Positions 15,200 to 24,072 of a stretch of 31,468 nucleotides of DNA are shown here, piece by piece (the stretch's first letter is position 1; the number at the start of each line of letters is the position of its first letter). The translations under genes and the position numbers were made by a program. The notes under the pieces were generated by a model. The model did not search any database. It was not told the DNA's origin and saw only the letters and a program-made list of their open reading frames with translations. Origin of the DNA: CAZHFA01 sp964534945 (GTDB lineage: Bacteria > Bdellovibrionota_C > UBA2361 > CAKMMH01); the NCBI GenBank assembly GCA_964534945.1, contig CAZHSB010000016.1, positions 1 to 31,468 on the forward strand. Reading direction: 5' to 3'.

Positions 15200-15624
15200 T
15201 TTTCTTATTTCTTGTCCGAAAGCGTAACTTGTAGGGCAGATGGTGAGTTTTTTTAAGTTGTGTTCTTCTGATAGTAATGAGGGATTGAAAGATTCCTTGT
15301 TGTTAGAAGTTTTTTTGTTTTTGGAGACTCCCTTAAGGTAGTCATCGTTAATTTTGATGTTTTTAAGGGAAGATTTTCAAAGCAAAGAGAGAGTTTATCT
15401 TCGTTAAACGAAGAGGCGCATAACGATTGCTTTTTGAAAATTAAGCTTTCTTAACGAGACAAAAGTTTTTTTAAGAGTGAGTTTAATTATTTCTAAGAAG
15501 AGAAAATTCATCATAGTTAAATGGTTTTTAATTAACGAAAGTTAAGTTTTTTACTGTTTTATTGAAGGGTTCTACTTTGCGAGTGGGGGCGACAGAAAAT
15601 TTTTTTTGTTGCCTCTTTTTTTTT
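15200..15624 (+). ncRNA. Putative large structured RNA (up to ~420 nt) upstream of prs
   Basis: The stretch has no sensible reading frame but a series of strong hairpins. CTTCT (15265-15269) pairs with AGAAG (15305-15309), continuing inward through several G-U pairs. TCCCTTAA (15329-15336) pairs with TTAAGGGA (15363-15370), with an inner CATC/GATG. ATTTTCAAAGCAA (15373-15385) pairs with 15427-15441 (two-base bulge) and encloses CTTCGT/ACGAAG (15399-15413). TTAAC-GAAA-GTTAA with a tetraloop is at 15532-15545. A 13-bp terminator ends it. G-U pairs in the first stem and the terminator are compatible with plus-strand RNA only. The 5' end is uncertain. I found no hallmarks of RNase P RNA, tmRNA, 6S or SRP RNA. 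It could be an independent RNA or a long attenuated leader of prs. Confidence 0.5.
15586..15624 (+). terminator. Strong intrinsic terminator before prs
   Basis: The 13-bp stem pairs 15586-15598 (GGGGCGACAGAAA) with 15603-15615 including G-U pairs, closing on a 4-nt loop. It is followed by nine T (15616-15624). It ends the structured RNA 110 bp before prs, so prs needs its own promoter in the AT-rich 15625-15733 stretch or read-through. Confidence 0.75.
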
Positions 15625-15733
15625 ATTCTGTTTTCTTATCAAAAACCTTTCACAAATTTTCGATTTTAAAAAAATAATTTATAAAATATAAAATTTATTG
15701 CTTCTTTTTTGTCTAATTTTAATCTAATAGAGT

Positions 15734-16669
15734 ATGAATAGTGATATAAAAATCTTTACAGGGCGTGCCAATGTTCCTTTTTGCGATGCGATATGTAAGT
15801 GTTTGCATACTTCAAAAGGAGAGATGGAGTTTATTGCATTTCACGATGGAGAATCATCTGTTAAAGTTATAGATTCTGTAAGAGGAAGTGATGTTTTCTT
15901 TGTGCAGAGTTTATCTTCACCTGTTAACGATCATTTAATGGAAATGCTAATAGCAATTGATGCAATAAAAAGGGCATCAGCAAAAAGAATTTCTGTGGTA
16001 GTTCCATATTTTGCTTATTCAAGGCAAGATTGCATGAAAGATGGACGACAACCAATTAGTGCAAAATTAGTGGCTAATTTAATTTCTATAGCAGGAGCAA
16101 ATAGGGTTATTACAATGGAACCACATACGCCACAATTAATGGCTTTTTTTGATATCCCTGTTGATGGATTGTCTGGAGTACATGCATTTTTAAAATATAT
16201 AACAGAGTCTCATGGAATAGAAAATAGCATAATTGTAGCACCAGATATTGGGGGGGTCGAAAGAGCCAGATTTTATTCAAGTCACCTTCATGACTTTCCT
16301 TTAGCAGTGATTAATAAGAGAAGAGATAAACCAAATGAGGTATCTCAAATGCATTTAGTTGGTGATGTCCGAGGGAAAAGAGCGATTATTGTAGATGATA
16401 TGGTAGATACAGCGGGAACATTAATACGCGCATGTGATCTTTTATTAGAAAATGGAGCAATCGAGGTTTCTGCATTTATTGTTCACCCAATATTATCATT
16501 AGATGCGCAAGAAAAAATTCAAAATTCAAGATTAAAAGAGCTAGTTGTTACAGATACAATTTTTCATGATCACTACATGCCTAAAATAAAAATCTTATCT
16601 GTTGCAGAATTAATATCAAGTGCAATTTATAATATTCATAAAGAAGTGTCTTTAAGTGAACTATATTAA
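15734..16669 (+). CDS. prs: Ribose-phosphate pyrophosphokinase (PRPP synthetase)
   Basis: The 311-residue class I enzyme makes PRPP from ribose-5-phosphate and ATP for purine, pyrimidine, His, Trp and NAD synthesis. It starts with the typical IKIFTGRANVPF strand-loop. It has FHDGESSVKV near 37, the flexible-loop region VVPYFAYSRQDCMKDGRQPISAK near 95, VAPDIGGVERA near 173 and the PRPP-binding loop IIVDDMVDTAGTL near 220. The Shine-Dalgarno is weak (GAG). The stop overlaps the convergent MMPL gene by 4 bp. The position downstream of a structured RNA raises the possibility of leader control. Confidence 0.96.
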   Translation: MNSDIKIFTGRANVPFCDAICKCLHTSKGEMEFIAFHDGESSVKVIDSVRGSDVFFVQSLSSPVNDHLMEMLIAIDAIKRASAKRISVVVPYFAYSRQDCMKDGRQPISAKLVANLISIAGANRVITMEPHTPQLMAFFDIPVDGLSGVHAFLKYITESHGIENSIIVAPDIGGVERARFYSSHLHDFPLAVINKRRDKPNEVSQMHLVGDVRGKRAIIVDDMVDTAGTLIRACDLLLENGAIEVSAFIVHPILSLDAQEKIQNSRLKELVVTDTIFHDHYMPKIKILSVAELISSAIYNIHKEVSLSELY

Positions 16670-18894
16670 GTTTTCTTTAGATAAATAAGATAAGAAATTA
16701 TAAAAGAAAAAGCTAATCCCATTGAAATAGTAATTCCTAAATTTTTTGTTAATGTAAAACTTGTAAAAAATAAAAGTCCAAAGCTAACAAAACTTGTTAG
16801 GAATGAAAAAAAGACGGCAGTTTCCGTAAAATCGTTTTTAGAATTTAAGGAAAAAATTGCATAATCAAGGCTTAATCCTGTAAGTAAGAAAAATGATAAA
16901 AAATGGAAAAAAGTAAGTGGAATTCCTAAGATTCCAAATAAAGAAAGCAGTGATAAAATTGAAAAAAAAGATGGGAAAATAAGTAAAAAACTTTTTCCCT
17001 TAAAAATACAAGATAAGAAAAATATCAAAATTAAAAAAGAATAACAAAGTAATTTATATGTTTCATGTCTATAACTTTTAAAAGTTGAAATGATATCATC
17101 TGTAAAATTTATAAGGAATAAATCAGAGCGCTTTTTATAATCCAATACAGGTTTTTCGATAAGTGAATTAATTAGATAAAAATTATTATTATCTATTATT
17201 AAAAAAGATGATAAAAGTTTTTTTAGATTATTATTTACAGTATCGAAAGTTAAGAATTCATCGGTAGGCTTAAAAGATGGTAAATTAATGCTTAAATCAT
17301 TTTTAAAATTTGTTTTCTTGGCATTTAAAAATAATTTTGTGAGTATTAAATTTTCTTTTTGAGTTCTTATTGAGGGAATAAAGGAAGATAACCTTAAGGG
17401 TGATAGCTTTAATTGATTTGATAAATTTTCTTCTTTTTGTAGGGCATCTTCTATACTAGAACCTTTTATAACTAAAAAATATTTCCCCAGATCCATTGTG
17501 GATTTTTGAAACATTATATCGTCTTTTAAAAGATCTTTAGGAGGAGAATAAAAATTTTGTATATTATCGCTTGTTTTTAATGATGAAATCCCATAGGTAC
17601 AAAACATAATAAAAATAATTATGCCGAGTGAAAAAATAAAATTTCTTTCTTTTTTTAATCTTAAAATTTTTATAAATGCAAAATAATTTCCCTTATTGTT
17701 AGGAAGTGTATCTTTTTTCCAAGACGACGTAAGGGGAACATAAAAAGAGCAAACAAAAAGATATACAAAAATAAGACCAGTAGCAGAAAATAAAGCCATT
17801 TGTTTTAGTAAAGAAAAATTTGAAAACAAAAGTGGTAAGAATGCAATAATGGTTGTTAACAAAGAAAAAGTTAAATTTTTAAATATATGATCTAATGCTT
17901 CCTTTGAAGTGTTAAAGTTATTTTTTGCAATTAAAAAGTGAAGAGAATAGTCCACCGAAAGCCCAATTAAAGTTGTGCCAAAAATTAAAGTTAAAATATG
18001 AACAGAATCAAAAAATAAAAACAATGAAAAAATTCCTGCCAAAAATCCGAATCCAATGCTTAAAAATATAGGAACTAAAAATTTAAAATGCTTAAATAAG
18101 AAATATCCTAATGATAATAAAAACAAGCAAGATGCTATAGATAAGATGTTTATCTCTTTTTTGCTATTTTTCGTCGCGATGGCAGTATAAAAAGGAGCTC
18201 CACTTACATAAATTTTTGTTGAAGTCGTTTCAAAACTTTTTCTTGTTTCTTTTAAATTAAATAGAGCATTGAAAGTTATGAAATTAGTTAAATTTTTATC
18301 ATCTTTTAATGAAACAAAAATTAAAGCATAAAATTTATTATTTTCTTTTTTAATTAATGTTCCATTTTCCGTGTTCCAATTTCCACTTTTTGTCGGAATA
18401 TTTAATAAAAAATCTTGTAGAAACAAAAAAGGGTCTGTTTTAAAAGAAAAAAGTCGAGGTGTAAATGAAGAAAGCGATTTTAAAACTATAGATTTATAAA
18501 GATTATCAAAATCATGACTTTTTAAATAATTTCTGTCTTCTTCGCTTAAAAGCTTCCCAGAATATTTAGAAAAATCTTTAATAAAATTTTTTATATTAAA
18601 ATTTATATTGTTATTTTCAATTATAAAAAAATCTTTTGAAATAGTATTTTTAAAAGAGTTAATGGAATTTATTGTTGTCTCTTTATCATCTCCTATTGCA
18701 AGGATTGAAATCTTATTTGAATATTTTTTAGATAGTAATTTAGTTATACTATAAGTAGATGAGGTTTTATCTTGAATAAGAGAAAGAAGATCTGTATCAA
18801 AAGATAATTTTGACGTAAGAAGCCAGATAATTTCAGAAATTATAAATAATAAAAAACAAAATCTAAATTTATTATTTGCAAATAAATTCTTCAT
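16666..18894 (-). CDS. MMPL/RND-superfamily exporter
   Basis: The 742-residue membrane protein has the duplicated RND-type arrangement: TM1 at about 10-28, a large extracytoplasmic domain (about 30-245), a bundle of five helices (about 247-385), TM7 near 417-437, a second extracytoplasmic domain and a second five-helix bundle to the C-terminus. The first bundle contains GLSVDYSLHFLIA and the second GLSLDYAIFSL, the GxxxDY motif of proton-relay helices in MMPL exporters. It overlaps the LolA-like gene by 23 bp. The set thioesterase, LolA-like and MMPL exporter recurs in aryl-polyene and related outer-membrane lipid clusters, so lipid or lipopigment export is a fair guess; the substrate is unknown. 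Confidence 0.85.
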   Translation of the reverse strand: MKNLFANNKFRFCFLLFIISEIIWLLTSKLSFDTDLLSLIQDKTSSTYSITKLLSKKYSNKISILAIGDDKETTINSINSFKNTISKDFFIIENNNINFNIKNFIKDFSKYSGKLLSEEDRNYLKSHDFDNLYKSIVLKSLSSFTPRLFSFKTDPFLFLQDFLLNIPTKSGNWNTENGTLIKKENNKFYALIFVSLKDDKNLTNFITFNALFNLKETRKSFETTSTKIYVSGAPFYTAIATKNSKKEINILSIASCLFLLSLGYFLFKHFKFLVPIFLSIGFGFLAGIFSLFLFFDSVHILTLIFGTTLIGLSVDYSLHFLIAKNNFNTSKEALDHIFKNLTFSLLTTIIAFLPLLFSNFSLLKQMALFSATGLIFVYLFVCSFYVPLTSSWKKDTLPNNKGNYFAFIKILRLKKERNFIFSLGIIIFIMFCTYGISSLKTSDNIQNFYSPPKDLLKDDIMFQKSTMDLGKYFLVIKGSSIEDALQKEENLSNQLKLSPLRLSSFIPSIRTQKENLILTKLFLNAKKTNFKNDLSINLPSFKPTDEFLTFDTVNNNLKKLLSSFLIIDNNNFYLINSLIEKPVLDYKKRSDLFLINFTDDIISTFKSYRHETYKLLCYSFLILIFFLSCIFKGKSFLLIFPSFFSILSLLSLFGILGIPLTFFHFLSFFLLTGLSLDYAIFSLNSKNDFTETAVFFSFLTSFVSFGLLFFTSFTLTKNLGITISMGLAFSFIISYLIYLKKT

Positions 18895-19639
18895 CTTTTA
18901 TTTCTTTTTTAGAAAGGGTGTCATCAGAACTTAAATCTAGATTTATTTCGTCTCCGTTTTTATATGTTATGTAAACATTAATATCGTTTGGATAATCAAA
19001 AGATAAGTACAAATAAATATTATCTATAAACTCTTTTATTTCTTTATTTTTTGGAATAAGTGTGACTTGAGTACAAGAATTAGTGGGGCATGCCTTTAAT
19101 GTCATCATACAACGTAATCTTTCTTCTTCGTTCTCCACGCTGTAGTTTGCCTTGTATACATCAAAATTTTCAAATAATGATGTATAATCGTTTTTTAATA
19201 TGGCATCTATGCTTTCTTTTATCTCATTAAATCTAGGCTCATCTGAAAATTTTTTTTTATCTAATTTATCTTGAATTTTTGAACAGAAAAAATCTTTTGT
19301 TATTATGTATTGGGCTTTAAGTGGAGTTTTAATATTCCAAATAATCCCAAAATCTTTTTTAAAGTAAAAATTTCCAGTGGATTTTAACGTTACATTCATA
19401 TCTAATAATGTCTTTGTTTGATCAAAATTTCCAGCTAATGTCTTTCCTTTGGAAACAAAATTTTTTATTCCTGTTAGGCCTATATATGAGGCATCAACTT
19501 GTTCGTATATAAAACAATGAGATGTATCATTATTGTGTTTTTTAATATCTAAAGCATTTGCAGAATTTTTATATAGTGGCAAAAAGATGGATAAAGACAA
19601 AAACAAAAAGAGAAAATTTTTTTTATTTGGATTTATCAT
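18872..19639 (-). CDS. LolA-like periplasmic lipid/lipoprotein carrier protein
   Basis: The 255-residue product has a signal peptide (residues about 1-29, basic start then a Phe/Leu/Ser core ending NSANA). A LolA/VioE-type half-barrel pattern follows. Key lines are GNFDQTKTL near 70 and GNFYFKKDFGIIWNIKTPLKAQYII near 88-112, which correspond to the F-x-Q and GxFxxxxPxxxxWxxxxP features of LolA. Two Cys pairs in the C-terminal half could form disulfides. It overlaps both its upstream (17 bp) and downstream (23 bp) neighbours, which indicates strict co-translation. It is not the housekeeping LolA judging by context; it probably works with the MMPL protein. Confidence 0.7.
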   Translation of the reverse strand: MINPNKKNFLFLFLSLSIFLPLYKNSANALDIKKHNNDTSHCFIYEQVDASYIGLTGIKNFVSKGKTLAGNFDQTKTLLDMNVTLKSTGNFYFKKDFGIIWNIKTPLKAQYIITKDFFCSKIQDKLDKKKFSDEPRFNEIKESIDAILKNDYTSLFENFDVYKANYSVENEEERLRCMMTLKACPTNSCTQVTLIPKNKEIKEFIDNIYLYLSFDYPNDINVYITYKNGDEINLDLSSDDTLSKKEIKDEEFICK

Positions 19640-20030
19640 AAATTTTATCCTTTAAAATTTGTGGAATTTCAAAAAGAGTTTCTTTGTTTTTTAAGTTGAT
19701 AGCCATTTGAGAGCTTTTTGCTTTACAGATTTTTTCTTTAGTATTTTTATCAACGATTAAATAGCTAAATTTTAAAAAATTATCACAAGATTCGAGTTCA
19801 CAAGTTATTTCGATTTCTTGCTCGAAGACACAGGGCTTTATGTATTTTATTTCAAATGAAACAACAGGAAATGCCAAATCGTTTTTGGCCATATCAGCAT
19901 AAGTAAAGTTGATTTTATTTAAAAAAGCGCAACGTGCTTTTTCAAAATATTTTATATAATTTCCATGCCACACGACATTCATGGGATCTAGATCAAAAAA
20001 ATCAACTTTTAATTTGATGGTTTCTTTCAT
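19623..20030 (-). CDS. Hot-dog fold acyl-CoA/acyl-ACP thioesterase (4HBT family)
   Basis: The 135-residue protein carries the 4-hydroxybenzoyl-CoA thioesterase signature near residues 13-32: DLDPMNVVWHGNYIKYFEKAR, with the catalytic Asp in the position used by YbgC and FadM. The rest is the usual five-stranded sheet with VVSFEIKYIKP. It begins 12 bp after the typA stop with no clear Shine-Dalgarno sequence, which suggests coupling, and ends overlapping the LolA-like gene. In this context it probably releases or edits an acyl chain for the export module. Confidence 0.85.
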   Translation of the reverse strand: MKETIKLKVDFFDLDPMNVVWHGNYIKYFEKARCAFLNKINFTYADMAKNDLAFPVVSFEIKYIKPCVFEQEIEITCELESCDNFLKFSYLIVDKNTKEKICKAKSSQMAINLKNKETLFEIPQILKDKIYDKSK

Positions 20031-20042
20031 AAAAATATAAAT

Positions 20043-21818
20043 TTATAAATCTTTTTTCCTAAGTCTAACATGTTTTGGAGTAATTTCCACTAGTTCGTCA
20101 TCTGCTATAAAATCTAAAGCTTTCTCAATAGTCATTGGTTGTACGGGGGTTAATATAACGTTTTCATCTTTTCCTGCTGCACGCATATTGCTAAGCTTTT
20201 TTGCCTTTGATGGATTAATTTCAAGATCGCCTCCCTTATTTCTTTCACCAACAATCATGCCCTTATAAAATTCATCATTAGGCACAACAAACATTTTTCC
20301 TCGTGGTTCAAGATTAAAAATTGCATACGCAACTGCGGTTCCATCTCTATCTGCAACTAATGAACCTGTATTTCTCCCCGAAAAATCTCCTCGATATTCC
20401 TCATATCCTTCAAGATATGAACTCATCAAGCCTGTGCCTTTTGTGTCTGTTAAGAAAGTATTCTTGTAACCAATCAGAGCTCTTGAAGGAATGGAGAATT
20501 CGAGTCTAACTCTATTTGTATAATTATGCATCGTTGTTAAAATACCTTTCCTAGAAGAAAGTTTTTCTGTTACGATACCTGTAAATTCTTCATTACAATC
20601 AACAACGACATGCTCAATTGGCTCTAACTTCTTGCCGTTTTCTTCTCTAAATAAAACAATTGGACGTCCTACAGATAATTCATAAGATTCTCTTCGCATT
20701 GTTTCAATTAATATTACAAGCTGTAATTCTCCTCGAGCTTTTACAAGAAAAGTATCAGGGACCTTTGTTTTTTCTACTTGAATTGAAACATTATATAAAG
20801 ATTCTTTAATAAGTCTTTCATATATTTTTTGAGATTGAATAAATTTTCCATCTCTTCCAGAAAAGGGAGAGGTGTTTACAGAAAAATACATTGCTACAGT
20901 TGGAGGATCTACCTTTATTCTAGGAAGTGGTATCTCAACTTCTGGGCTACAAATAGTATCTCCAATAGTTACCTCGTCAATTCCAGAAAGCAAAATAATA
21001 TCGCCAGGATCTGCCTCTGGAGCTTGCATCACTTTCATTCCCTGATAAGACTGAAGGTTCACTATCTTTAATGCATTTCTATTTTGATTTTCATCAATCA
21101 AAATTAAAGAATCACCTGCTTTTGCATATCCATGTGCAACTTTTCCTATTGCAAGACGTCCTAAAAATTCAGAGTAGCTAACATTTGCAACAAGCATTTG
21201 AAATGCTTTTTTTTCATCATAACTTGGGGCAGGTACAGTTTTTAATATTGTTTCAAAAAGTGGTGTTAAATCTTTTCCTTCGGTTTCTAGCGAATAAGAA
21301 GATGTCCCGTCACGTCCAACAGTATACAAAACTGGAAAATCAATTTGTTCTTCACTTGCTCCCAGATCGATAAACAATGTATAAATTTCGTCGAGAACTT
21401 CTTGCACTCTTGCATCTTGTCTATCAATTTTATTGATACAAACAATCATGGCAAGTCCTAATTGTAACGCTTTTTGTACGACAAATCTCGTTTGTGGAAG
21501 GGGACCTTCTGCAGCGTCAACAAGTAAAATCGCGCCATCTACCATAGATAAAGCTCTTTCAACTTCACCTCCAAAATCAGCGTGTCCTGGTGTATCTAAA
21601 ATATTTATTTTTTTACCATTCCAATGTACTGAACAATTCTTGGCAGTAATCGTGATCCCACGTTCTCTTTCGAGCTCCATGCTATCCATTAACCTGTCTT
21701 GTGTTTCGACACCCTTTCTAATTACTCCGCCTTGCTTAAACATTTGATCAACAAGCGTAGTTTTTCCGTGATCTACATGTGCAATAATTGCAATGTTCCT
21801 AATATTATCATTCTTCAT
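20043..21818 (-). CDS. typA: Ribosome-associated GTPase TypA/BipA
   Basis: The 591-residue translational GTPase has the standard family length. G1 is AHVDHGKTT (14-22), the switch region includes RGITITAKN, G3 is DTPGHADF and G4 NKID. After the GTPase domain come the EF-G-like domains and the BipA-specific C-terminal region with RGDFSGRNTGSLV and EPRGKMFVVPNDEFYKGMIVGE. TypA helps 50S assembly and stress adaptation. It heads a minus-strand operon with the thioesterase, LolA-like and MMPL genes. Confidence 0.97.
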   Translation of the reverse strand: MKNDNIRNIAIIAHVDHGKTTLVDQMFKQGGVIRKGVETQDRLMDSMELERERGITITAKNCSVHWNGKKINILDTPGHADFGGEVERALSMVDGAILLVDAAEGPLPQTRFVVQKALQLGLAMIVCINKIDRQDARVQEVLDEIYTLFIDLGASEEQIDFPVLYTVGRDGTSSYSLETEGKDLTPLFETILKTVPAPSYDEKKAFQMLVANVSYSEFLGRLAIGKVAHGYAKAGDSLILIDENQNRNALKIVNLQSYQGMKVMQAPEADPGDIILLSGIDEVTIGDTICSPEVEIPLPRIKVDPPTVAMYFSVNTSPFSGRDGKFIQSQKIYERLIKESLYNVSIQVEKTKVPDTFLVKARGELQLVILIETMRRESYELSVGRPIVLFREENGKKLEPIEHVVVDCNEEFTGIVTEKLSSRKGILTTMHNYTNRVRLEFSIPSRALIGYKNTFLTDTKGTGLMSSYLEGYEEYRGDFSGRNTGSLVADRDGTAVAYAIFNLEPRGKMFVVPNDEFYKGMIVGERNKGGDLEINPSKAKKLSNMRAAGKDENVILTPVQPMTIEKALDFIADDELVEITPKHVRLRKKDL

Positions 21819-22112
21819 ATAATTACAAATCTCTTAAAAATCCATCATTATGGATATCATATTATTATAATTTTTATTTTGTTTGTTTATGTATTTTCCT
21901 ATGAGCTTTCTTTGAATCTTCTTTAGATGGAAAAATTTAAAATACATAGAAAATGCACACTTAAGTTACCAAAAAACCATATTTTTTACAAATTTTTTAT
22001 ATAAAAAATAATAAGTAAGAAGTATTTTCTTATTTTTTGAAGCAATATGCGCACAAAAGTAAGATAAGCTTTGGTGATTTTATTATAAGGTTTTATTTTT
22101 TGGGGTAATATT

Positions 22113-22490
22113 ATGGCAAAAATCAAGAGAGAAAGTTTTAATTCAAAAAGGAAACTTATTGGTTGGCTTGTAGCTTACGATGATGACAATCTAGGCGAAT
22201 ATTACGAGCTTAGAACAGGTAGATATATCATAAAAAACAATCTGTTGCCAGCTCAAGAAGGTGATATTATAGTTAATAAATCAGGTATTGATTCTCCACA
22301 TCTTGCGATTAATGTTACAAACGATTTTAAAGTTGCGGTGCAAGATATTTTTAGTAGAGAAGGGGTATTTTATACAAGAATGACTGAGGATATTGAGAAG
22401 CGCTTGTCGGGAACGATTTTATTAAAACATGGTGATAAAATCAGGTTAGGTAAAAATAAAAATTTTCAAGTTTGCTTATTAAATGAATAA
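22113..22490 (+). CDS. Small FHA-like protein
   Basis: The 125-residue protein is mostly beta strand in an FHA-like order: a strand with GEYYELRTGRYII, then SGIDSPHLAINV (in the place of the S-x-x-H loop), then LKHGDKIRLGKNKNFQVCLL at the end. The TNG motif is missing. It is read as a divergent FHA domain with moderate confidence. It overlaps the kinase gene by 8 bp, which supports a regulatory or substrate role for it. GGGG about 10 bases before the ATG is its ribosome binding site. Confidence 0.65.
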   Translation: MAKIKRESFNSKRKLIGWLVAYDDDNLGEYYELRTGRYIIKNNLLPAQEGDIIVNKSGIDSPHLAINVTNDFKVAVQDIFSREGVFYTRMTEDIEKRLSGTILLKHGDKIRLGKNKNFQVCLLNE

Positions 22491-24072
22491 CGAAAAGACA
22501 CGAAAAATTTTTGATAATAAATATGAAATCCTAAAAATTGTGGGACGAGGGGAAAGTAGTGTTGTTTATCACGCAAGAAAAATACAAGATAAGAGCGATG
22601 TGGCTTTGAAAGTACTTATTCAAAAAGATGGAAGAGATAATAAAGAAATTTTAAGGAGAGAATCATTAGCACTAGTTTCTTGTAGAAATAAGAACGTTAT
22701 AAAACTAGAAGATTTTCAAACACTATCTGGCCTTTGCTATTTAGTAATGGAGTATGCAAGGTATAAAGACGTTGTCCAATACCTCAATGGAAAATTGCTT
22801 GGTTATGAACAAGGGGAAGCTTTTTTAAAACAGGCTTTAAGCGCTTTAGATTTTATTCATAAGACTGGTTTTATCCATAGAGATATTGTCCCAGAAAATT
22901 TATTAATTACATCAGATGAGACGATGAAGCTTTCGGATTTTGGATCTGGAGTTGTCGTTTATGAATTGTCAAATAGTAAAGATTTTAAAAAAGATATAAG
23001 TAAAAATAGCTTTATTGCCCCAGAATATTTTAACAACAATGAAATAAATTTCTATTCAGATATTTATTCAATGGGGAAATCTTTCCTTTATCTATTTACA
23101 CATAGTTATTCAAATATATCTTCAATAACAAATTTTAAATTGGCAACTTGTTTAAAAAAGATGCTTGAAGAAAATCCAAAAGATAGGTTTCAAACAGCTA
23201 CGCAGGTATTAGACTTTTTAGATTTAGGAAATGTTAACGTAGGTTCTAGTGTTAAGCTAAATAATAGCAACCATATATTAGATGACTTAGAGAGTAATAA
23301 TGTGGTAACTAGTTTAAATGATGATAAATTTGAGGTGGAGCCTAGGAAAGATATTGATAATAGCATGAAGAATAATGATATTAATACTGAAAAAACAATA
23401 AACAAAATTAATAATAATGCCGTAGATAATAGTGTGAAAGAAATGATTCGTGATGAATTAAATTCTGATCAGAAACCATTTAGTTTGGGGGAAAGCACAG
23501 GGAAAACTTTAGAAGAACTTAATAAAGAAAAGTTAAAGAAGTTAAAAAGTTCTAAGAAAAATAATATAAACAAAAAAGACATGAAAGAAGATACATATTG
23601 TGACAAATCATCAAATGCAAAAATAAAGCTTGTTTTATCTATAATACTATTGATCGTTTTATATTTTCTTTTTGCATCATTTGGATTGTTTGGAGGAGAT
23701 AGTAAAGACAGTAATATAACAAATGATGGTTTTGAATATGGGGATCTTGATAAAATAGAAGGTAAGTCGAAAGAGCTTACATTTCCAAATCTTGTAGATG
23801 GTCTTTATTATGGCGAATTTTATAATGTGTTGATGGATAAAGTTTCATTTTCGTTGGTAAGTAAAGATAATAATATTATTTTTACGATAAAAGAAAATGG
23901 ATTTAATCCTATTGCTTCTTCTAATATATCGGAGGGGATTTTAGAAATAAGATTTAATGGCGTTGTATTAGATTTTAATGCAAAAGAAATTGGGAATGGG
24001 AAAATTACAGGAGAAGTGCTTAATAAGATAACTGGTGAAAGAGGAAAATGGCGTTTAAAATTTATAAAATAA
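22483..24072 (+). CDS. Transmembrane Ser/Thr protein kinase (Hanks type) with atypical catalytic loop
   Basis: Residues about 12-248 form a eukaryotic-like kinase domain with glycine loop GRGESSVVY (21-29), ATP-anchoring Lys43, HRD with catalytic Asp134, Asn139, DFG at 152-154 and APE in FIAPEY. The catalytic loop reads HRDIVPEN, so the Lys expected two residues after HRD's Asp is Val136; this Lys helps phosphate transfer. A long polar Asn/Lys/Asp-rich linker (about 250-380) precedes one membrane helix (about 382-404) and an extracytoplasmic domain of about 115 residues, possibly a sensor. It overlaps the FHA gene upstream (8 bp) and the secreted-protein gene downstream (25 bp). The output target is unknown. 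Confidence 0.9.
   Translation: MNNEKTRKIFDNKYEILKIVGRGESSVVYHARKIQDKSDVALKVLIQKDGRDNKEILRRESLALVSCRNKNVIKLEDFQTLSGLCYLVMEYARYKDVVQYLNGKLLGYEQGEAFLKQALSALDFIHKTGFIHRDIVPENLLITSDETMKLSDFGSGVVVYELSNSKDFKKDISKNSFIAPEYFNNNEINFYSDIYSMGKSFLYLFTHSYSNISSITNFKLATCLKKMLEENPKDRFQTATQVLDFLDLGNVNVGSSVKLNNSNHILDDLESNNVVTSLNDDKFEVEPRKDIDNSMKNNDINTEKTINKINNNAVDNSVKEMIRDELNSDQKPFSLGESTGKTLEELNKEKLKKLKSSKKNNINKKDMKEDTYCDKSSNAKIKLVLSIILLIVLYFLFASFGLFGGDSKDSNITNDGFEYGDLDKIEGKSKELTFPNLVDGLYYGEFYNVLMDKVSFSLVSKDNNIIFTIKENGFNPIASSNISEGILEIRFNGVVLDFNAKEIGNGKITGEVLNKITGERGKWRLKFIK

Noticed and set aside
15200..15624. RNase P RNA, 6S RNA or tmRNA as identity of the structured RNA.
   Set aside because: The GAGGAAAGUCC core of RNase P, a tRNA-like acceptor end and the single long bulged helix of 6S are all missing to my reading.
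22003..22038. A/T-only 9-bp inverted repeat upstream of the small FHA gene.
   Set aside because: Such pairs of A- and T-runs are common by chance in this composition, and no G-C pair or directional T-run supports a terminator.
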